Below, in pieces: positions 15,778 through 25,406 of a stretch of 64,000 nucleotides of DNA. The translations under genes were made by a program, and so were the position numbers. The notes beneath the pieces are model-generated. The model was given only the letters and a program-made list of their open reading frames with translations, ran no database searches and had not been told where the DNA came from. The DNA comes from Pedobacter sp. AK013. Lineage in GTDB: Bacteria > Bacteroidota > Bacteroidia > Sphingobacteriales > Sphingobacteriaceae. Within the stretch, counting starts at the first letter, position 1. Each line of letters opens with the position of its first letter. The stretch covers positions 1 through 64,000 of the forward strand of contig NZ_JACHCQ010000020.1 in assembly GCF_014205835.1 (NCBI RefSeq), given 5' to 3'.

Positions 15778-15967
15778 AGGTATAAAACAAGAAATTTCGT
15801 TATTGCTTCGCGCCTCATATTTATGGGCTTTTTAATGATAAAAGATTTAAAAAGTACGCAGTTTTTTATTTTTATAGTATAAATAGGCCAATTTTATGCA
15901 GAAAATTGCAAATAGCAAAATATAAGTAAGATATGAGCCGATACGATGCAACCGATTGTATTTGTAT

Positions 15968-15975
15968 TATCTTTG
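15968..15975 (+). promoter_or_regulatory. TAnnTTTG element before the ECF sigma gene
   Basis: TATCTTTG matches the Bacteroidota -7 consensus, but no TTG lies 19 to 20 bases upstream. If used, transcripts would start at about the first Met codons of the sigma gene (15977 or 15986), giving an almost leaderless message. Weak support. Confidence 0.3.
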
Positions 15976-15976
15976 T

Positions 15977-16570
15977 ATGATCTCTATGCGTGTTTACAGT
16001 TCATATTCTGATAGTGAATTGGCATTCTTGTTAACACAAGGTGATGAGCTGGCCTTTACCGAAATTTATAACCGCTTTTATGGATTACTTTTCATCCATG
16101 CCAGCAAACGCTTAAACAATGATGAAGAGGCGAAAGACGTATTACACCAACTGTTCGAGTCGCTTTGGGTTAAACGTTTACAGGTAGCACCCGATGGTAA
16201 TTTATCAGCTTATTTATATACAGCCGTACGTAACCGTGTGCTGGATGTATTTGCACATCAAAAAGTGGAAAGTAAATATGTTAATTCCTTGCAGGATTAT
16301 ATAGATCAAGATCATGTATTAACTGATTATATGGTGCGTGAAAAGCAAATGGCACTATTAATTGAACAGGAAATTGATGCTTTGCCACCCAAAATGCGCG
16401 AAATATTTGTTTTAAGTCGCAAAGAGCATAAATCGCATAAAGAAATTGCGCTCGAATTGGGGCTTTCTGAGTTAACGGTTAAAACGCAGGTTAAAAAAGC
16501 GCTACGAATTCTTAAATCTAGGTTGGGGGTGGTTATTTATGTTGCTTTCCTTTTAAAAACCTATCGGTAG
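15977..16570 (+). CDS. ECF-type RNA polymerase sigma factor
   Basis: A sigma-70 family factor of about 197 residues. Region 2 (LAFTEIYNRFYGLLFIHASKRLNNDEEAKDVLHQLFESLW) and region 4 (ALPPKMREIFVLSRKEHKSHKEIALELGLSELTVKTQVKKALRIL) are both present and complete. Together with the FecR-like gene at 16715 and the STN-containing SusC at 18040, it forms the cell-surface signalling arrangement in which the receptor signals through FecR to release the sigma factor. The start is uncertain among Met codons at 15977 and 15986. The protein ends with a short hydrophobic tail (VVIYVAFLLKTYR). Confidence 0.9.
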   Translation: MISMRVYSSYSDSELAFLLTQGDELAFTEIYNRFYGLLFIHASKRLNNDEEAKDVLHQLFESLWVKRLQVAPDGNLSAYLYTAVRNRVLDVFAHQKVESKYVNSLQDYIDQDHVLTDYMVREKQMALLIEQEIDALPPKMREIFVLSRKEHKSHKEIALELGLSELTVKTQVKKALRILKSRLGVVIYVAFLLKTYR

Positions 16571-16714
16571 CTAGCTGTGGGTATATCTAATTGAAGTTTT
16601 TCTCTTTAAATTAAGCTGTATTGTGATTATTTTGAAAAAAAAATAATTTTCTGATACCCCCAAGGCTATACCTTAACCGTATATACATTAATCAACCTAA
16701 CAAACTTCTTTTTA

Positions 16715-17833
16715 ATGGAGAAAAATGCGAAAAAGCTTTTAGATAAATATCTTGCTGGTAATTGTACGCCAGAAGAGATTGCTATTGTTGAAGATTGGTA
16801 TCTTCAGTTCCCTTTTCAAAAAGGAGCGCCTAACCATTCAATTATAGCATCCAGTAAACAAGAAGTTTGGAACCGATTAAGTCCTCGCAATAGATCTTTA
16901 AAATTGGTTACGGTTAAATGGCTTGCCATTGCGGCTAGTATTGTTGTATGTATGATTTTGGGGATTTATTTTACGTTACAGCGCAATGCGGCACCATTAA
17001 TTGCCAAAACTGAATTAAAAGATATTCTTCCCGGCAAACGTAAGGCAGTACTTACCCTGGCCGATGGAACAGTTGTTGACCTGGATGATGCTAAAAATGG
17101 TCAAATTGCCAATCAGAATGGTATTGTAATCCGGAAAGCTAAAAACGGTCAGCTCGAATATATCATCGAAGAAATACCAAATGCAACCGTTATAGGCTCG
17201 AACACCATTAGCACGCCCCGAGGCGGGCAATATCAGGTAAGTTTGCCCGATGGAACAAAAGTTTGGCTTAATGCAGCCACAACATTAAAGTATCCTTATG
17301 TTTTTGCAAAAAATGAAAGGCTGGTGGAGTTAAATGGTGAGGCCTATTTCGAAGTTTCGAAAGACCATACCCGCCCTTTTAAGGTAAAAACAGATGCGCA
17401 AACGGTTGAGGTTTTAGGTACACATTTCAACATTAATGCCTATAGCGATGAGAACATTGTTAAAACCACTTTGTTAGAAGGCGCCGTAAAAGTGAGTGCC
17501 ACATCGGGTTCGGTAAATCTGCACCCAGGTGAGCAATCGTTGCTGACGGCAAATAGTGCAAGGTTATCTATTAATAAGCAGGTAGATATAGATAAAGAAA
17601 TGGCCTGGAAAAATAATATTTTCTCTTTCGATAACGACGATTTGCAGACCATTATGCGGCAGATTTCGCGTTGGTATGATGTAGATGTAGTTTATCAGGG
17701 TAAAATTACATCAGAAAAATATGTAGGAGAAATACCGAAGAACAGCAACCTTGCAGAGGTTTTTAAAATATTAGAACTGAACCACGTTCACATTGATGCT
17801 AAGGGTAAAGTACTAACAGTAACAGGAAATTAA
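16715..17833 (+). CDS. FecR family anti-sigma factor
   Basis: An inner-membrane anti-sigma regulator of 372 residues. A cytoplasmic N-terminal part (about 1-65) with AKKLLDKYLAGNCTPEEIAIVEDWY binds sigma. One membrane helix is seen at about 70-90 (WLAIAASIVVCMILGIYF). The periplasmic FecR domain contains STPRGGQYQVSLPDGTKVWL, ELNGEAYFEV and VEVLGTHFNINAY, followed by the DUF4974-like end (WYDVDVVYQGKI). It receives the signal from the STN domain of the SusC encoded downstream. The 144-base gap to the sigma gene contains no obvious gene. Confidence 0.92.
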   Translation: MEKNAKKLLDKYLAGNCTPEEIAIVEDWYLQFPFQKGAPNHSIIASSKQEVWNRLSPRNRSLKLVTVKWLAIAASIVVCMILGIYFTLQRNAAPLIAKTELKDILPGKRKAVLTLADGTVVDLDDAKNGQIANQNGIVIRKAKNGQLEYIIEEIPNATVIGSNTISTPRGGQYQVSLPDGTKVWLNAATTLKYPYVFAKNERLVELNGEAYFEVSKDHTRPFKVKTDAQTVEVLGTHFNINAYSDENIVKTTLLEGAVKVSATSGSVNLHPGEQSLLTANSARLSINKQVDIDKEMAWKNNIFSFDNDDLQTIMRQISRWYDVDVVYQGKITSEKYVGEIPKNSNLAEVFKILELNHVHIDAKGKVLTVTGN

Positions 17834-17900
17834 ACAAGAACGGCTTTTCTTAAAACAGCCACAAAAATCAACCAACCAATTTACAAACTAACTAAACTTT

Positions 17901-17927
17901 ATGATGAAAAAACTACCAGAAATTTAG
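17901..17927 (+). CDS. Possible 8-residue leader ORF before susC
   Basis: An ATGATG start opens a reading frame MMKKLPEI followed by a stop. It lies between fecR and the STN-SusC gene and just upstream of two hairpins, the second with a T-run. Such a tiny ORF may be chance, but the order ORF, hairpin, terminator, gene is what a translated leader would have. No expression evidence is visible. Confidence 0.2.
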   Translation: MMKKLPEI

Positions 17928-17984
17928 CTAAGTACCTTGAAAAAGACCGAAAGCGCGGCAACGCTTCCGGTAGAAATTTGGACA

Positions 17985-18018
17985 AGCAGCTTGCTTCGAA
18001 ACCCAGCTGCTATTTTTT
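17985..18018 (+). terminator. Terminator-like hairpin between fecR and susC
   Basis: AGCAGCT at 17985-17991 pairs with AGCTGCT at 18005-18011, followed by ATTTTTT. A second, weaker stem (CCGAAAGCG with CGCTTCCGG) lies at about 17948-17970. The pair would reduce readthrough from the sigma/anti-sigma genes into susC, so separate control of the transporter is likely. Confidence 0.5.
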
Positions 18019-18039
18019 AACCTCATTCATTACAAAGGT

Positions 18040-21000
18040 ATGAAATTAACTACCCTTTACAACCCCGTGTGCGACATGCGGAGGGTAAAGATTAAATTTT
18101 TATTGGTCATGAAATTGACTACAATCTTACTATTGGTCGGTGCCTTACATTTGTCGGCAGCCACTTTTTCCCAAACAGTAATGCTCTCTCGAAGAAAAAC
18201 CTCGCTTAAACAAGTTTTTAAGGAGATTAAAAAGCAAACGGGCTATTTTTTCTTTTATAAGGGGCAATTGCTACAGGATAAACCTGACGTTATGGTCGAA
18301 TTTAATAATGCATCGCTCGTAGATGCGCTGAATGCTTCTTTAAAAGATCAAAACCTGAGCTACAACATCGTTAATAAAACCATTGTGATTAGCCGCAAAG
18401 AGAACGTACCAGTTGTTGCAGCAAGCGTAGCGGTAAAAATTGAGGTAAAGGGTGTTGTTGCTGATAAAGCTACAGGTGAAACCCTTCCTGGTGTTAATGT
18501 TTCCATTAAAAATGGGGCAAGTGTAGGCATTACCAATGATAAAGGCGAATTTAAAGTCAATGTTGACGAAGGAAGCATTTTGGTTTTTAGTTATGTAGGC
18601 TACGACTTGTTTGAAACCAAGGTTACAGATACTAAAACGTTAAACGTTAGGCTCACCCCTAAGATGACCCAAATGAATGATGTGGTAGTAACCGGTTATC
18701 AAACCATTAAAAAAGATAACTATACCGGTAACGCAATTACGATATCTGGAGATCAGCTGAAAAGGGTAAATCCACAGAATCTGCTACAAAGTATCGGTAC
18801 ATTCGATCCTTCATTTAAACTGATTGATAATAATCTTGCAGGTTCAAACCCAAACAGAATTCCTTCTATCAATGTTAGGGGAGCTTCTGCATTACCCAGC
18901 GGCGATGGACAGGTATTGAGAAGGGACGAAATTCTTGGAACGGCGAATATGCCTGTTTTTATGCTTGATGGATATGAAGTGAGCGTGCAGAAAGTATTTG
19001 ATTTGGATGTTAACCGGATTGCATCGGTTACTTCATTAAAAGATGCGGCGGCAACAGCCATCTACGGCTCGCGCGCGGCAAATGGCGTAATTGTGATTAC
19101 CACTAAAACACCATTAGAAGGGAAATTGCGGGTAGAATATAATTACGAATTAAATCTTACCGCTGCAGATCTGACTGATTATCAGGTTTTAGATGCAGCT
19201 GAAAAGCTAGATTATGAAGTATTGGCGGGTTTGTACAGTTCTTCGAAACAACAGGTGCCTCAAGATCAGCTCGATGAAATTTATTACCACAAAAAAGCTA
19301 ATGTTATTGGTGGGGTTAACAGTTATTGGTTATCGCAACCCCTGCGTAACACGATAGGGCATAAGCATGCTGTAAACCTCGATGGCGGTTCGCAGGCATT
19401 CCGCTACAATGTAAATCTTCGCTACCAAACCAGGCCGGGAGCAATGAAAGGTTCAGAAAGGGATCAATATTCTGGTGGAATGAGTTTTCAGTACAATGTG
19501 AAGAAACTTCAGTTTAGAAATGAACTATCCATTACGCAGGTAGGTGCTACCGAGTCTCCCTATGGTGATTTTTCTAATTATGTACGAATGAATCCTTATT
19601 ATCCATTAGAAGATGCCAATGGGATGGCGATGAGGATTTCGGACGTATATGAAAAACAAGACCGATCGAAAGAATATGTATTTAATCCGCTGTTTGATGC
19701 CAATTTAAGCAGTTTTAATAAATCTAAGTACACCGAAATTATCGATAACCTTTCTGCCGATTTGGAAGTAGCAAAAGACCTGAGGTTGAGGGCGCAGATG
19801 AGTGTAACCACAAGATCAAATTCTGATGATATATTCACCTCTCCACTGGCCAATAAATATTACCTGTACACCACAGATAAAATAGATGAGAAAGGGGAAT
19901 ATACAAACAGGGAAATGAAAGAAACCTATTGGGATAGTAACATTAGGTTAACCTGGTTAAAGCAGATAGGCGGCAATTATTTTAACGCTTTGGTAGGTGT
20001 AAACGCCCGTACAGAGCTGCGCGACCAAAAAGAGTTTACGGCTATTGGCTTTGCTAACGATCGTTTTACCAGCATCGGTTTTGCCAAAGGCTATGCCGAA
20101 GATGGAAAACCGCAAAGCAGGCTAGAAAAGGCGCGCTTGTTCGGTTCGTTTTTTACAATGAACTACTCGTATAAAAACCGGTATCTGATGGATGGAACCG
20201 TGCGTATTGATGGTTCGTCAAAATTCGGTGTGAACAATAAACTAGCTCCTTTTTGGTCGTTCGGATTAGGTTGGAATGTACATCAGGAAGAATTTCTTAA
20301 AAATAATCCTGTGATCAGCCAGCTTAGAATAAAGGCTTCTACAGGCCTTACAGGTTCGGTAGAGTTTGATCCTTACTTATCAAAAACCATTTATAAGTAT
20401 AATACTGGAAACTGGTATTCATCTGGTATTGGTGCCCACGTAAACAATTATGGAAATGAAAACCTTGGATGGCAAAAAACAAGAATGACAGATATAGGTG
20501 TAGACATCGGGCTTTTTAAAGATCGTGTAATGATTATGCCAAGAATATATAAAAAGTTTACCAAAGACATTTTGGCCGATATTACCTTACCGCCATCAAC
20601 AGGATTTTTATCTTATAAAGAAAACCTTGGCGACATGGAAAACAAAGGTGCCGAGCTGGGGCTGAACATAGAGGCCGTAAGGAGCAAAGACTGGTCGGTA
20701 AATCTTAACGCCAGTATGGTTTCCAACAGAAATAAGGTGGTGAGAATTTCTAACGCATTAAAGAAATATAATGATAGGGCAGACGAACTACAATCTGTAA
20801 AGCCAAGTGACGGTGGATACCGGGGGATTCCATTGCTTAGATTTAGCGAAGGACAACCTTTTAATGCCATTTATGGTGTACGTTCTTTAGGCATAGATCC
20901 GGAAAACGGACGTGAGTTATACATCAAAAAAGATGGCACGCTTACATATGATTACGATAAGCGGGATTATGTTGTAATTGGCGATCCTAATCCGAAAGTG

Positions 21001-21441
21001 AGCGGCTACTTTGGTGGAACGGTTAATTATAAAAGGTTTAGCCTGTACGTGCAGTTTCAAACCTTTTTCGGTGGCGATAAATACAACCTCACCCTGGTAG
21101 AACGAGTTGAAAATGCCGATCCAAGATATAACGTTGATAAACGTGTGTTCGAAGAAAAATGGAAAAAACCTGGCGACCTATCTTTTTATAAAAACATTGC
21201 AGACAATGGCGAAACAGATGTTAGTTCAAGATTTATACAGCCAGATAATCTGATCAACCTTCAATCGGTTAACCTTTCTTACGATATGAACAAAAAAATA
21301 GCATCAAAATTATCGATGTCGAGCCTCATGTTTCAGGTAACAGCAAATGACGTGGTGCGTTGGTCATCAGTAAAAGAAGAAAGGGGAATTAATTATCCAT
21401 TTACCAGGAGTTTAACCTTTTCTATTAGAGCAGCTTTCTAA
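18040..21441 (+). CDS. SusC/RagA-type TonB-dependent outer-membrane transporter with STN domain
   Basis: A 1133-residue outer-membrane barrel. After a signal sequence (KLTTILLLVGALHLSAATFSQ, about 27-47) comes an STN signalling domain (about 50-112, SLKQVFKEIKKQTGYFFFY). Next are a carboxypeptidase-like regulatory domain (about 133-210, GVVADKATGETLPGVNVSIKNG), the plug (about 220-345, with AATAIYGSRAANGVIVITTK) and the barrel, ending in a terminal aromatic Phe (SIRAAF). The STN domain couples ligand import to FecR. It forms the transport channel with the SusD lipoprotein encoded 35 bases downstream. The likely cargo is peptide, judging from the partner genes. Confidence 0.93.
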   Translation: MKLTTLYNPVCDMRRVKIKFLLVMKLTTILLLVGALHLSAATFSQTVMLSRRKTSLKQVFKEIKKQTGYFFFYKGQLLQDKPDVMVEFNNASLVDALNASLKDQNLSYNIVNKTIVISRKENVPVVAASVAVKIEVKGVVADKATGETLPGVNVSIKNGASVGITNDKGEFKVNVDEGSILVFSYVGYDLFETKVTDTKTLNVRLTPKMTQMNDVVVTGYQTIKKDNYTGNAITISGDQLKRVNPQNLLQSIGTFDPSFKLIDNNLAGSNPNRIPSINVRGASALPSGDGQVLRRDEILGTANMPVFMLDGYEVSVQKVFDLDVNRIASVTSLKDAAATAIYGSRAANGVIVITTKTPLEGKLRVEYNYELNLTAADLTDYQVLDAAEKLDYEVLAGLYSSSKQQVPQDQLDEIYYHKKANVIGGVNSYWLSQPLRNTIGHKHAVNLDGGSQAFRYNVNLRYQTRPGAMKGSERDQYSGGMSFQYNVKKLQFRNELSITQVGATESPYGDFSNYVRMNPYYPLEDANGMAMRISDVYEKQDRSKEYVFNPLFDANLSSFNKSKYTEIIDNLSADLEVAKDLRLRAQMSVTTRSNSDDIFTSPLANKYYLYTTDKIDEKGEYTNREMKETYWDSNIRLTWLKQIGGNYFNALVGVNARTELRDQKEFTAIGFANDRFTSIGFAKGYAEDGKPQSRLEKARLFGSFFTMNYSYKNRYLMDGTVRIDGSSKFGVNNKLAPFWSFGLGWNVHQEEFLKNNPVISQLRIKASTGLTGSVEFDPYLSKTIYKYNTGNWYSSGIGAHVNNYGNENLGWQKTRMTDIGVDIGLFKDRVMIMPRIYKKFTKDILADITLPPSTGFLSYKENLGDMENKGAELGLNIEAVRSKDWSVNLNASMVSNRNKVVRISNALKKYNDRADELQSVKPSDGGYRGIPLLRFSEGQPFNAIYGVRSLGIDPENGRELYIKKDGTLTYDYDKRDYVVIGDPNPKVSGYFGGTVNYKRFSLYVQFQTFFGGDKYNLTLVERVENADPRYNVDKRVFEEKWKKPGDLSFYKNIADNGETDVSSRFIQPDNLINLQSVNLSYDMNKKIASKLSMSSLMFQVTANDVVRWSSVKEERGINYPFTRSLTFSIRAAF

Positions 21442-21476
21442 GCTATATTAATTAACGGATTTAAAAATATAAAAAC

Positions 21477-22967
21477 ATGAAGATTAGATTGTTAATCTGC
21501 CTCATCTTAATAACAGGATTGTTTAGTTCCTGCAAGAAATGGCTGGAGGTTGAGCCGGAATCAGAAATTGCCGCTCCAATTTTATTCAGCACAGAAAATG
21601 GTTTTATGGAGGCCATAAACGGCGTGTATAACCGCAGTACAGAAGCAGATCTGTACGGTAAAGAACTTACATTTGGTACCACAGAAGTATTGGCGCAAAA
21701 TTTCTCGATGCGCGATGATGGACAGGATTACAGGCAAACCTCGTTGTACAATTATAAACATGGTGAATTTATTAAACGGAAGGATAAAATATGGGCCGGT
21801 TTATATAATGCAATTGTTAACTGTAACCTGATTTTGGAAAACGTAGATGCAAAAAAGAACATTTTTAGCGGCAGTAATTATGCTATTGTTAAAGGAGAGG
21901 CACTTGCATTAAGAGCATACTTGCATTTCGACTTATTGCGTCTTTTTGCTCCTTCTTATCTAAGAAACCCTACAGCAAAAGGAATTCCCTATGCAAACAA
22001 ATATACCAAAGAGATTACACCTGTTTCCAGCGTATCAGAAACAATAGATCTTATTATTAACGATCTGGAGCAAGCGAAACAACTATTAATGGTAGATCCG
22101 ATCCGCAGTGCCGGTTATATTGTAAACTATCCTTTGGTTACCGATACGCTGAAAAATACGGAGGAGAAGAACCCGAGCCTTTTTTTACAGAACAGAAGGC
22201 ACCGTTTAAATTATTATGCAGTGTGCGGCACGCTTGCCCGGGTATATCTTTATAAAAACGATAAAGCTAAAGCCTTGCAGAATGCAAAAGAGGTAATCGA
22301 CTCCAAAAAAATTCCCTGGACAGCAAAAAGTGATTTTGAGGCTTTCGAAGATGCCAAGAAAGATCGTATTCTTTATAAGGAACTTGTTTTTGGATGGTAT
22401 ATACCAGGCGCTGCAAAAGAGATAAAAGACAATTGGTTTCAAAGTGGTACCAGGGGCTTTTATTTAATTGAGGATGCTGCGGATTATATTTACGAAAAAG
22501 CAACAGCCGGCGCGAGCGATTCCCGGTATAAATACTGGTTATCTGCTACTTCGAACCAATCATCAAGATCTTATGATATTGTTAAATACCGCCGAAACCC
22601 TTTAAGCGCTGAGGCAAATGCCAATTTACATTATTTAATGGCCCCGGCAATCAGGCTTAGTGAGCTATATTATATCGCTGCCGAGTGCTCATATGCAAGC
22701 AATCCCACGGCCGCAGTAAATTATCTTACACAAGTTCGCGAAGCGAGGCAAATAGGCGATCCTTTGTCCATCAATAGTGAAGAAGACCTGTTAAAAGAGC
22801 TGCTTAAAGATGCACGTAAGGAGTGGTTGGCAGAAGGCCAGCTATTTTATATGTATAAAAGGCTAAATAGAGGTATTGTAGGGCAAACTGGCGTAATCAT
22901 CCCAGCTTCTGATAACATTTTCGTGCTGCCGCTCCCTAACGATGAGATTGTTTATGGAGGCAGATAA
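21477..22967 (+). CDS. RagB/SusD-family outer-membrane lipoprotein
   Basis: The 496-residue surface lipoprotein forms the lid of the SusC channel. The lipobox LFSSC places the lipidated Cys at about residue 19 (CKKWLEVEPESEIAAPILF). The N-terminal SusD domain contains AIVKGEALALRAYLHFDLLRLFAPSY, with the conserved R-A-xx-xFDLLR helix. The C-terminal RagB/SusD region includes LSELYYIAAECSY and DARKEWLAEGQLFYMYKRLNRG. It is paired with the SusC encoded upstream and transcribed with it. Confidence 0.92.
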   Translation: MKIRLLICLILITGLFSSCKKWLEVEPESEIAAPILFSTENGFMEAINGVYNRSTEADLYGKELTFGTTEVLAQNFSMRDDGQDYRQTSLYNYKHGEFIKRKDKIWAGLYNAIVNCNLILENVDAKKNIFSGSNYAIVKGEALALRAYLHFDLLRLFAPSYLRNPTAKGIPYANKYTKEITPVSSVSETIDLIINDLEQAKQLLMVDPIRSAGYIVNYPLVTDTLKNTEEKNPSLFLQNRRHRLNYYAVCGTLARVYLYKNDKAKALQNAKEVIDSKKIPWTAKSDFEAFEDAKKDRILYKELVFGWYIPGAAKEIKDNWFQSGTRGFYLIEDAADYIYEKATAGASDSRYKYWLSATSNQSSRSYDIVKYRRNPLSAEANANLHYLMAPAIRLSELYYIAAECSYASNPTAAVNYLTQVREARQIGDPLSINSEEDLLKELLKDARKEWLAEGQLFYMYKRLNRGIVGQTGVIIPASDNIFVLPLPNDEIVYGGR

Positions 22968-22997
22968 AACCATTTCAAATTTTATAAAGCACAAATT

Positions 22998-23807
22998 ATG
23001 AAAATATACATATTAATATTCGCAATCATCTGCCTGGTTTCTTGCAAGAAAGCAGAAGAAATGCGTTTTGATCACCCTGCAAATGTTTATTTCGACATTT
23101 ACAACGGAGATAAAGACAGTATAGTAAGAACCTTTGCCTACAATCCTACACTTGCTCAGGATACCGTATGGCTGCCAGTACGTTTATCGGGAATCAGAAC
23201 CGATGCAGAGCGAAAATTTAGTGCACGTGTAGATGCTGATTCTTCTACAGCTACGCCCGGCCTGCATTATGAAGCTTTGAAACCCCAGTATTCCATTCTT
23301 CCGAACAGGGGAATAGGTTATATTCCGGTGGTTATTTATAATAAGGACCGGCAACTTGAAAACAGATCGGTTTCGATACTGATCAAATTAACCGGAACAC
23401 CAGATCTGGGCATCGAAAACCCTTACCTGATTAGGGCAAAAGTAGTATTCTCATCTAAATTGGAAAAACCGAGTTGGTGGGATACCTGGCCACTACCGCC
23501 TTACTCGAGGACCAAACATGAGCTGTTTATTCTGGTAACTGCGCAGACTTCTCTTACCACCGACGGACTTGATGCCCCGAAAAATCTCTATTATATAGGT
23601 TTATTAACCACGATGTTAAACAATCCATTTAATTGGGTAGCCAAAAATGCTGCAAAAGGCTATGTTATTGAAGAAGTAACGGCTGGCAATACCGATAGCT
23701 ATTATTTCTACAACAAAAGCAATCCTGCTAAAAAAACGCTGTTGAGAAAAAACATGCAGAATGGTAAATATTATTTTATAGATGAAAATGGCAACGAGGT
23801 TATTTAA
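22998..23807 (+). CDS. DUF4843 surface lipoprotein
   Basis: A 269-residue lipoprotein with lipobox CLVSC (Cys at about residue 16). The opening MRFDHPANVYFDIYNGDKDSIVRTFAY, the central TVWLPVRLSGIRTDAERKFSARVD and ATPGLHYEAL are characteristic of DUF4843. In Bacteroides thetaiotaomicron, as I recall, the SusC, SusD, DUF4843 and PKD-like products (BT2264 to BT2261) assemble as one peptide-loaded transporter. The same gene order here suggests an extra surface subunit of the SusCD complex. The gap to SusD is 30 bases, consistent with one operon. Confidence 0.82.
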   Translation: MKIYILIFAIICLVSCKKAEEMRFDHPANVYFDIYNGDKDSIVRTFAYNPTLAQDTVWLPVRLSGIRTDAERKFSARVDADSSTATPGLHYEALKPQYSILPNRGIGYIPVVIYNKDRQLENRSVSILIKLTGTPDLGIENPYLIRAKVVFSSKLEKPSWWDTWPLPPYSRTKHELFILVTAQTSLTTDGLDAPKNLYYIGLLTTMLNNPFNWVAKNAAKGYVIEEVTAGNTDSYYFYNKSNPAKKTLLRKNMQNGKYYFIDENGNEVI

Positions 23808-23817
23808 TTCGAAGAAC

Positions 23818-25236
23818 ATGAATATTAAAAAATTAATCTTATTAATAATGGGCGTTCTTTCTTTAGCCGCCTGTCATAAAGACTTAGGTAATTACGATAT
23901 TGATATGCCAATTGAGCCTAAATTGGTCAATCTAGATTCTGTTTATACCGCAAGTGTTGGGGATAGTTTGATTATCAAACCAAAAATAGAAGGTGCAGAT
24001 GCCGCCAATGTAGAACTTCAATGGAGAATTAGTGTAATTGAAGGGAATGATGTTTTGTATAACGGACCCGCTTTAAGGATCATTTTTGGTTTGCAGGCTA
24101 AAAGATATGCTGCACGTCTTACCGTTTATAACAAAGCAAATGGGATGAAATATTTCCATAAATTTTATATCGATGGCGGAACCGAATTTGCCAAAGGTAC
24201 AACGGTATTAAGTGTTGAAAACGGAATCACACAGTTTTCGTTTGTAAAGCCTGATGGTAGTGTACAGGCCCGTTTATACCGGGCCATGCAGGGGAAAGAT
24301 TTGCCCGCAAACCCAACAAATTTATTCCTGTTAAAGAATACATTTACGGGTGGTACCTTACTGGGTTACTGGATTATTACAAAAAATGGCGGAATCAGAC
24401 TGGAACCCAATACCATGCAGGAAGATCCAAAATATCCGAATACCCTGAAGGATAACTTTTTTACACCTCCGGATGGTTTGGAAGTGGGCGCTCTTATTTC
24501 GCATCCACAAGGAGTGATGATGGGGGTGGTAAATGGCAAATTCTACGGTGGTACCACCAGTACCTGGGACCAGGCTGCTACCTACGGAATGTTTGGTTTA
24601 CCGGCCGATGGCGACTATGAACTAGCCCCATCTTTTGTGATGAGTTTTACGCAATCTGCTACCTACTTTATCGGATTTGACCGAAACAGAAAACAATTTG
24701 TACGGATTAATCTGTATGGAGCTCCTGTTTATTTTGGTACCCAATATTCAGTTACCGCCAACGTTTTTGATCCACTGAATGTTGGGATGGATCTTGTTCA
24801 TATAGAGCAACTTAACAATGCTGATTGTTTTGCTTATTGCAAGGGAACTGATGGCAAAATTTATGAACTGAAGTTTAACGTTCAGTTTAACGGGCCATTC
24901 ACCTTTACACCTCAGCATAAACGCTTATTCGTGCGCCAGGAGTTAATTAATGAAAATACGAAATGGAGCGGAGCGAAAAACGGGGTGATCTATATTGCAA
25001 ATGGCAGTAAAGTTTATCGCTATAACCCGGTAAATGAAGAGTTGAGAGAACTGGCCACCAGCTTTACCGGGAAAACAATTTCTATGTTAAAACTTAGCGA
25101 AGATGAAGAAAGCCTGATGGTAGGAACAGAAGAGACCGTTACTTTTTTAAATATAGCAACAGGAATGAACGGCGTATTCATCAAAAAGATTGAGGGTATA
25201 CCAGGTGCTCCTGTAGATATCGCAATCAGAAAATAA
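23818..25236 (+). CDS. PKD-like family surface lipoprotein
   Basis: The 472-residue lipoprotein has lipobox SLAAC near residue 20 and an N-terminal PKD-like beta domain (YTASVGDSLIIKPKIEGADAANVELQWRIS). A large all-beta, probably propeller-like region follows. This family occurs as the fourth gene after SusC, SusD and DUF4843 in many Bacteroidota and likely forms part of the surface complex. The start at 23818 (MNIKKLILLIMGVLSLAAC) is chosen because it gives a proper lipoprotein signal; the in-frame ATG at 23782 overlaps the previous gene. The next gene follows after a repeat element. Confidence 0.8.
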   Translation: MNIKKLILLIMGVLSLAACHKDLGNYDIDMPIEPKLVNLDSVYTASVGDSLIIKPKIEGADAANVELQWRISVIEGNDVLYNGPALRIIFGLQAKRYAARLTVYNKANGMKYFHKFYIDGGTEFAKGTTVLSVENGITQFSFVKPDGSVQARLYRAMQGKDLPANPTNLFLLKNTFTGGTLLGYWIITKNGGIRLEPNTMQEDPKYPNTLKDNFFTPPDGLEVGALISHPQGVMMGVVNGKFYGGTTSTWDQAATYGMFGLPADGDYELAPSFVMSFTQSATYFIGFDRNRKQFVRINLYGAPVYFGTQYSVTANVFDPLNVGMDLVHIEQLNNADCFAYCKGTDGKIYELKFNVQFNGPFTFTPQHKRLFVRQELINENTKWSGAKNGVIYIANGSKVYRYNPVNEELRELATSFTGKTISMLKLSEDEESLMVGTEETVTFLNIATGMNGVFIKKIEGIPGAPVDIAIRK

Positions 25237-25248
25237 TCTTAGTCAATG

Positions 25249-25378
25249 ATGCTGTCTCATAAATATAGAATTGTCATCCTGAGCTTGTCGAAGGGGCTGT
25301 TTTAAATGTCTTACAAGGTATTTCGACAGGCTCAATGTGACAAATTCGATTGAATCACAATTAATGAAACAGCCTCAT
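25249..25378. repeat. MITE/REP-like element, copy 2
   Basis: The 130-base segment starts GATGCTGTCTCATAAATATA and ends TTAATGAAACAGCCTCAT, giving an 11-of-13 terminal inverted repeat related to copy 1 at 13747. Internally, GTCATCCTGAGCTTGTCGAA (25273-25292) is nearly complementary to TTTCGACAGGCTCAATGTGAC. It interrupts an otherwise tight operon between the PKD-like gene and the TlpA gene and may modulate downstream expression. Confidence 0.65.
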
Positions 25379-25406
25379 GGAAATTATAACCATAAAAAAC
25401 GTAAGA

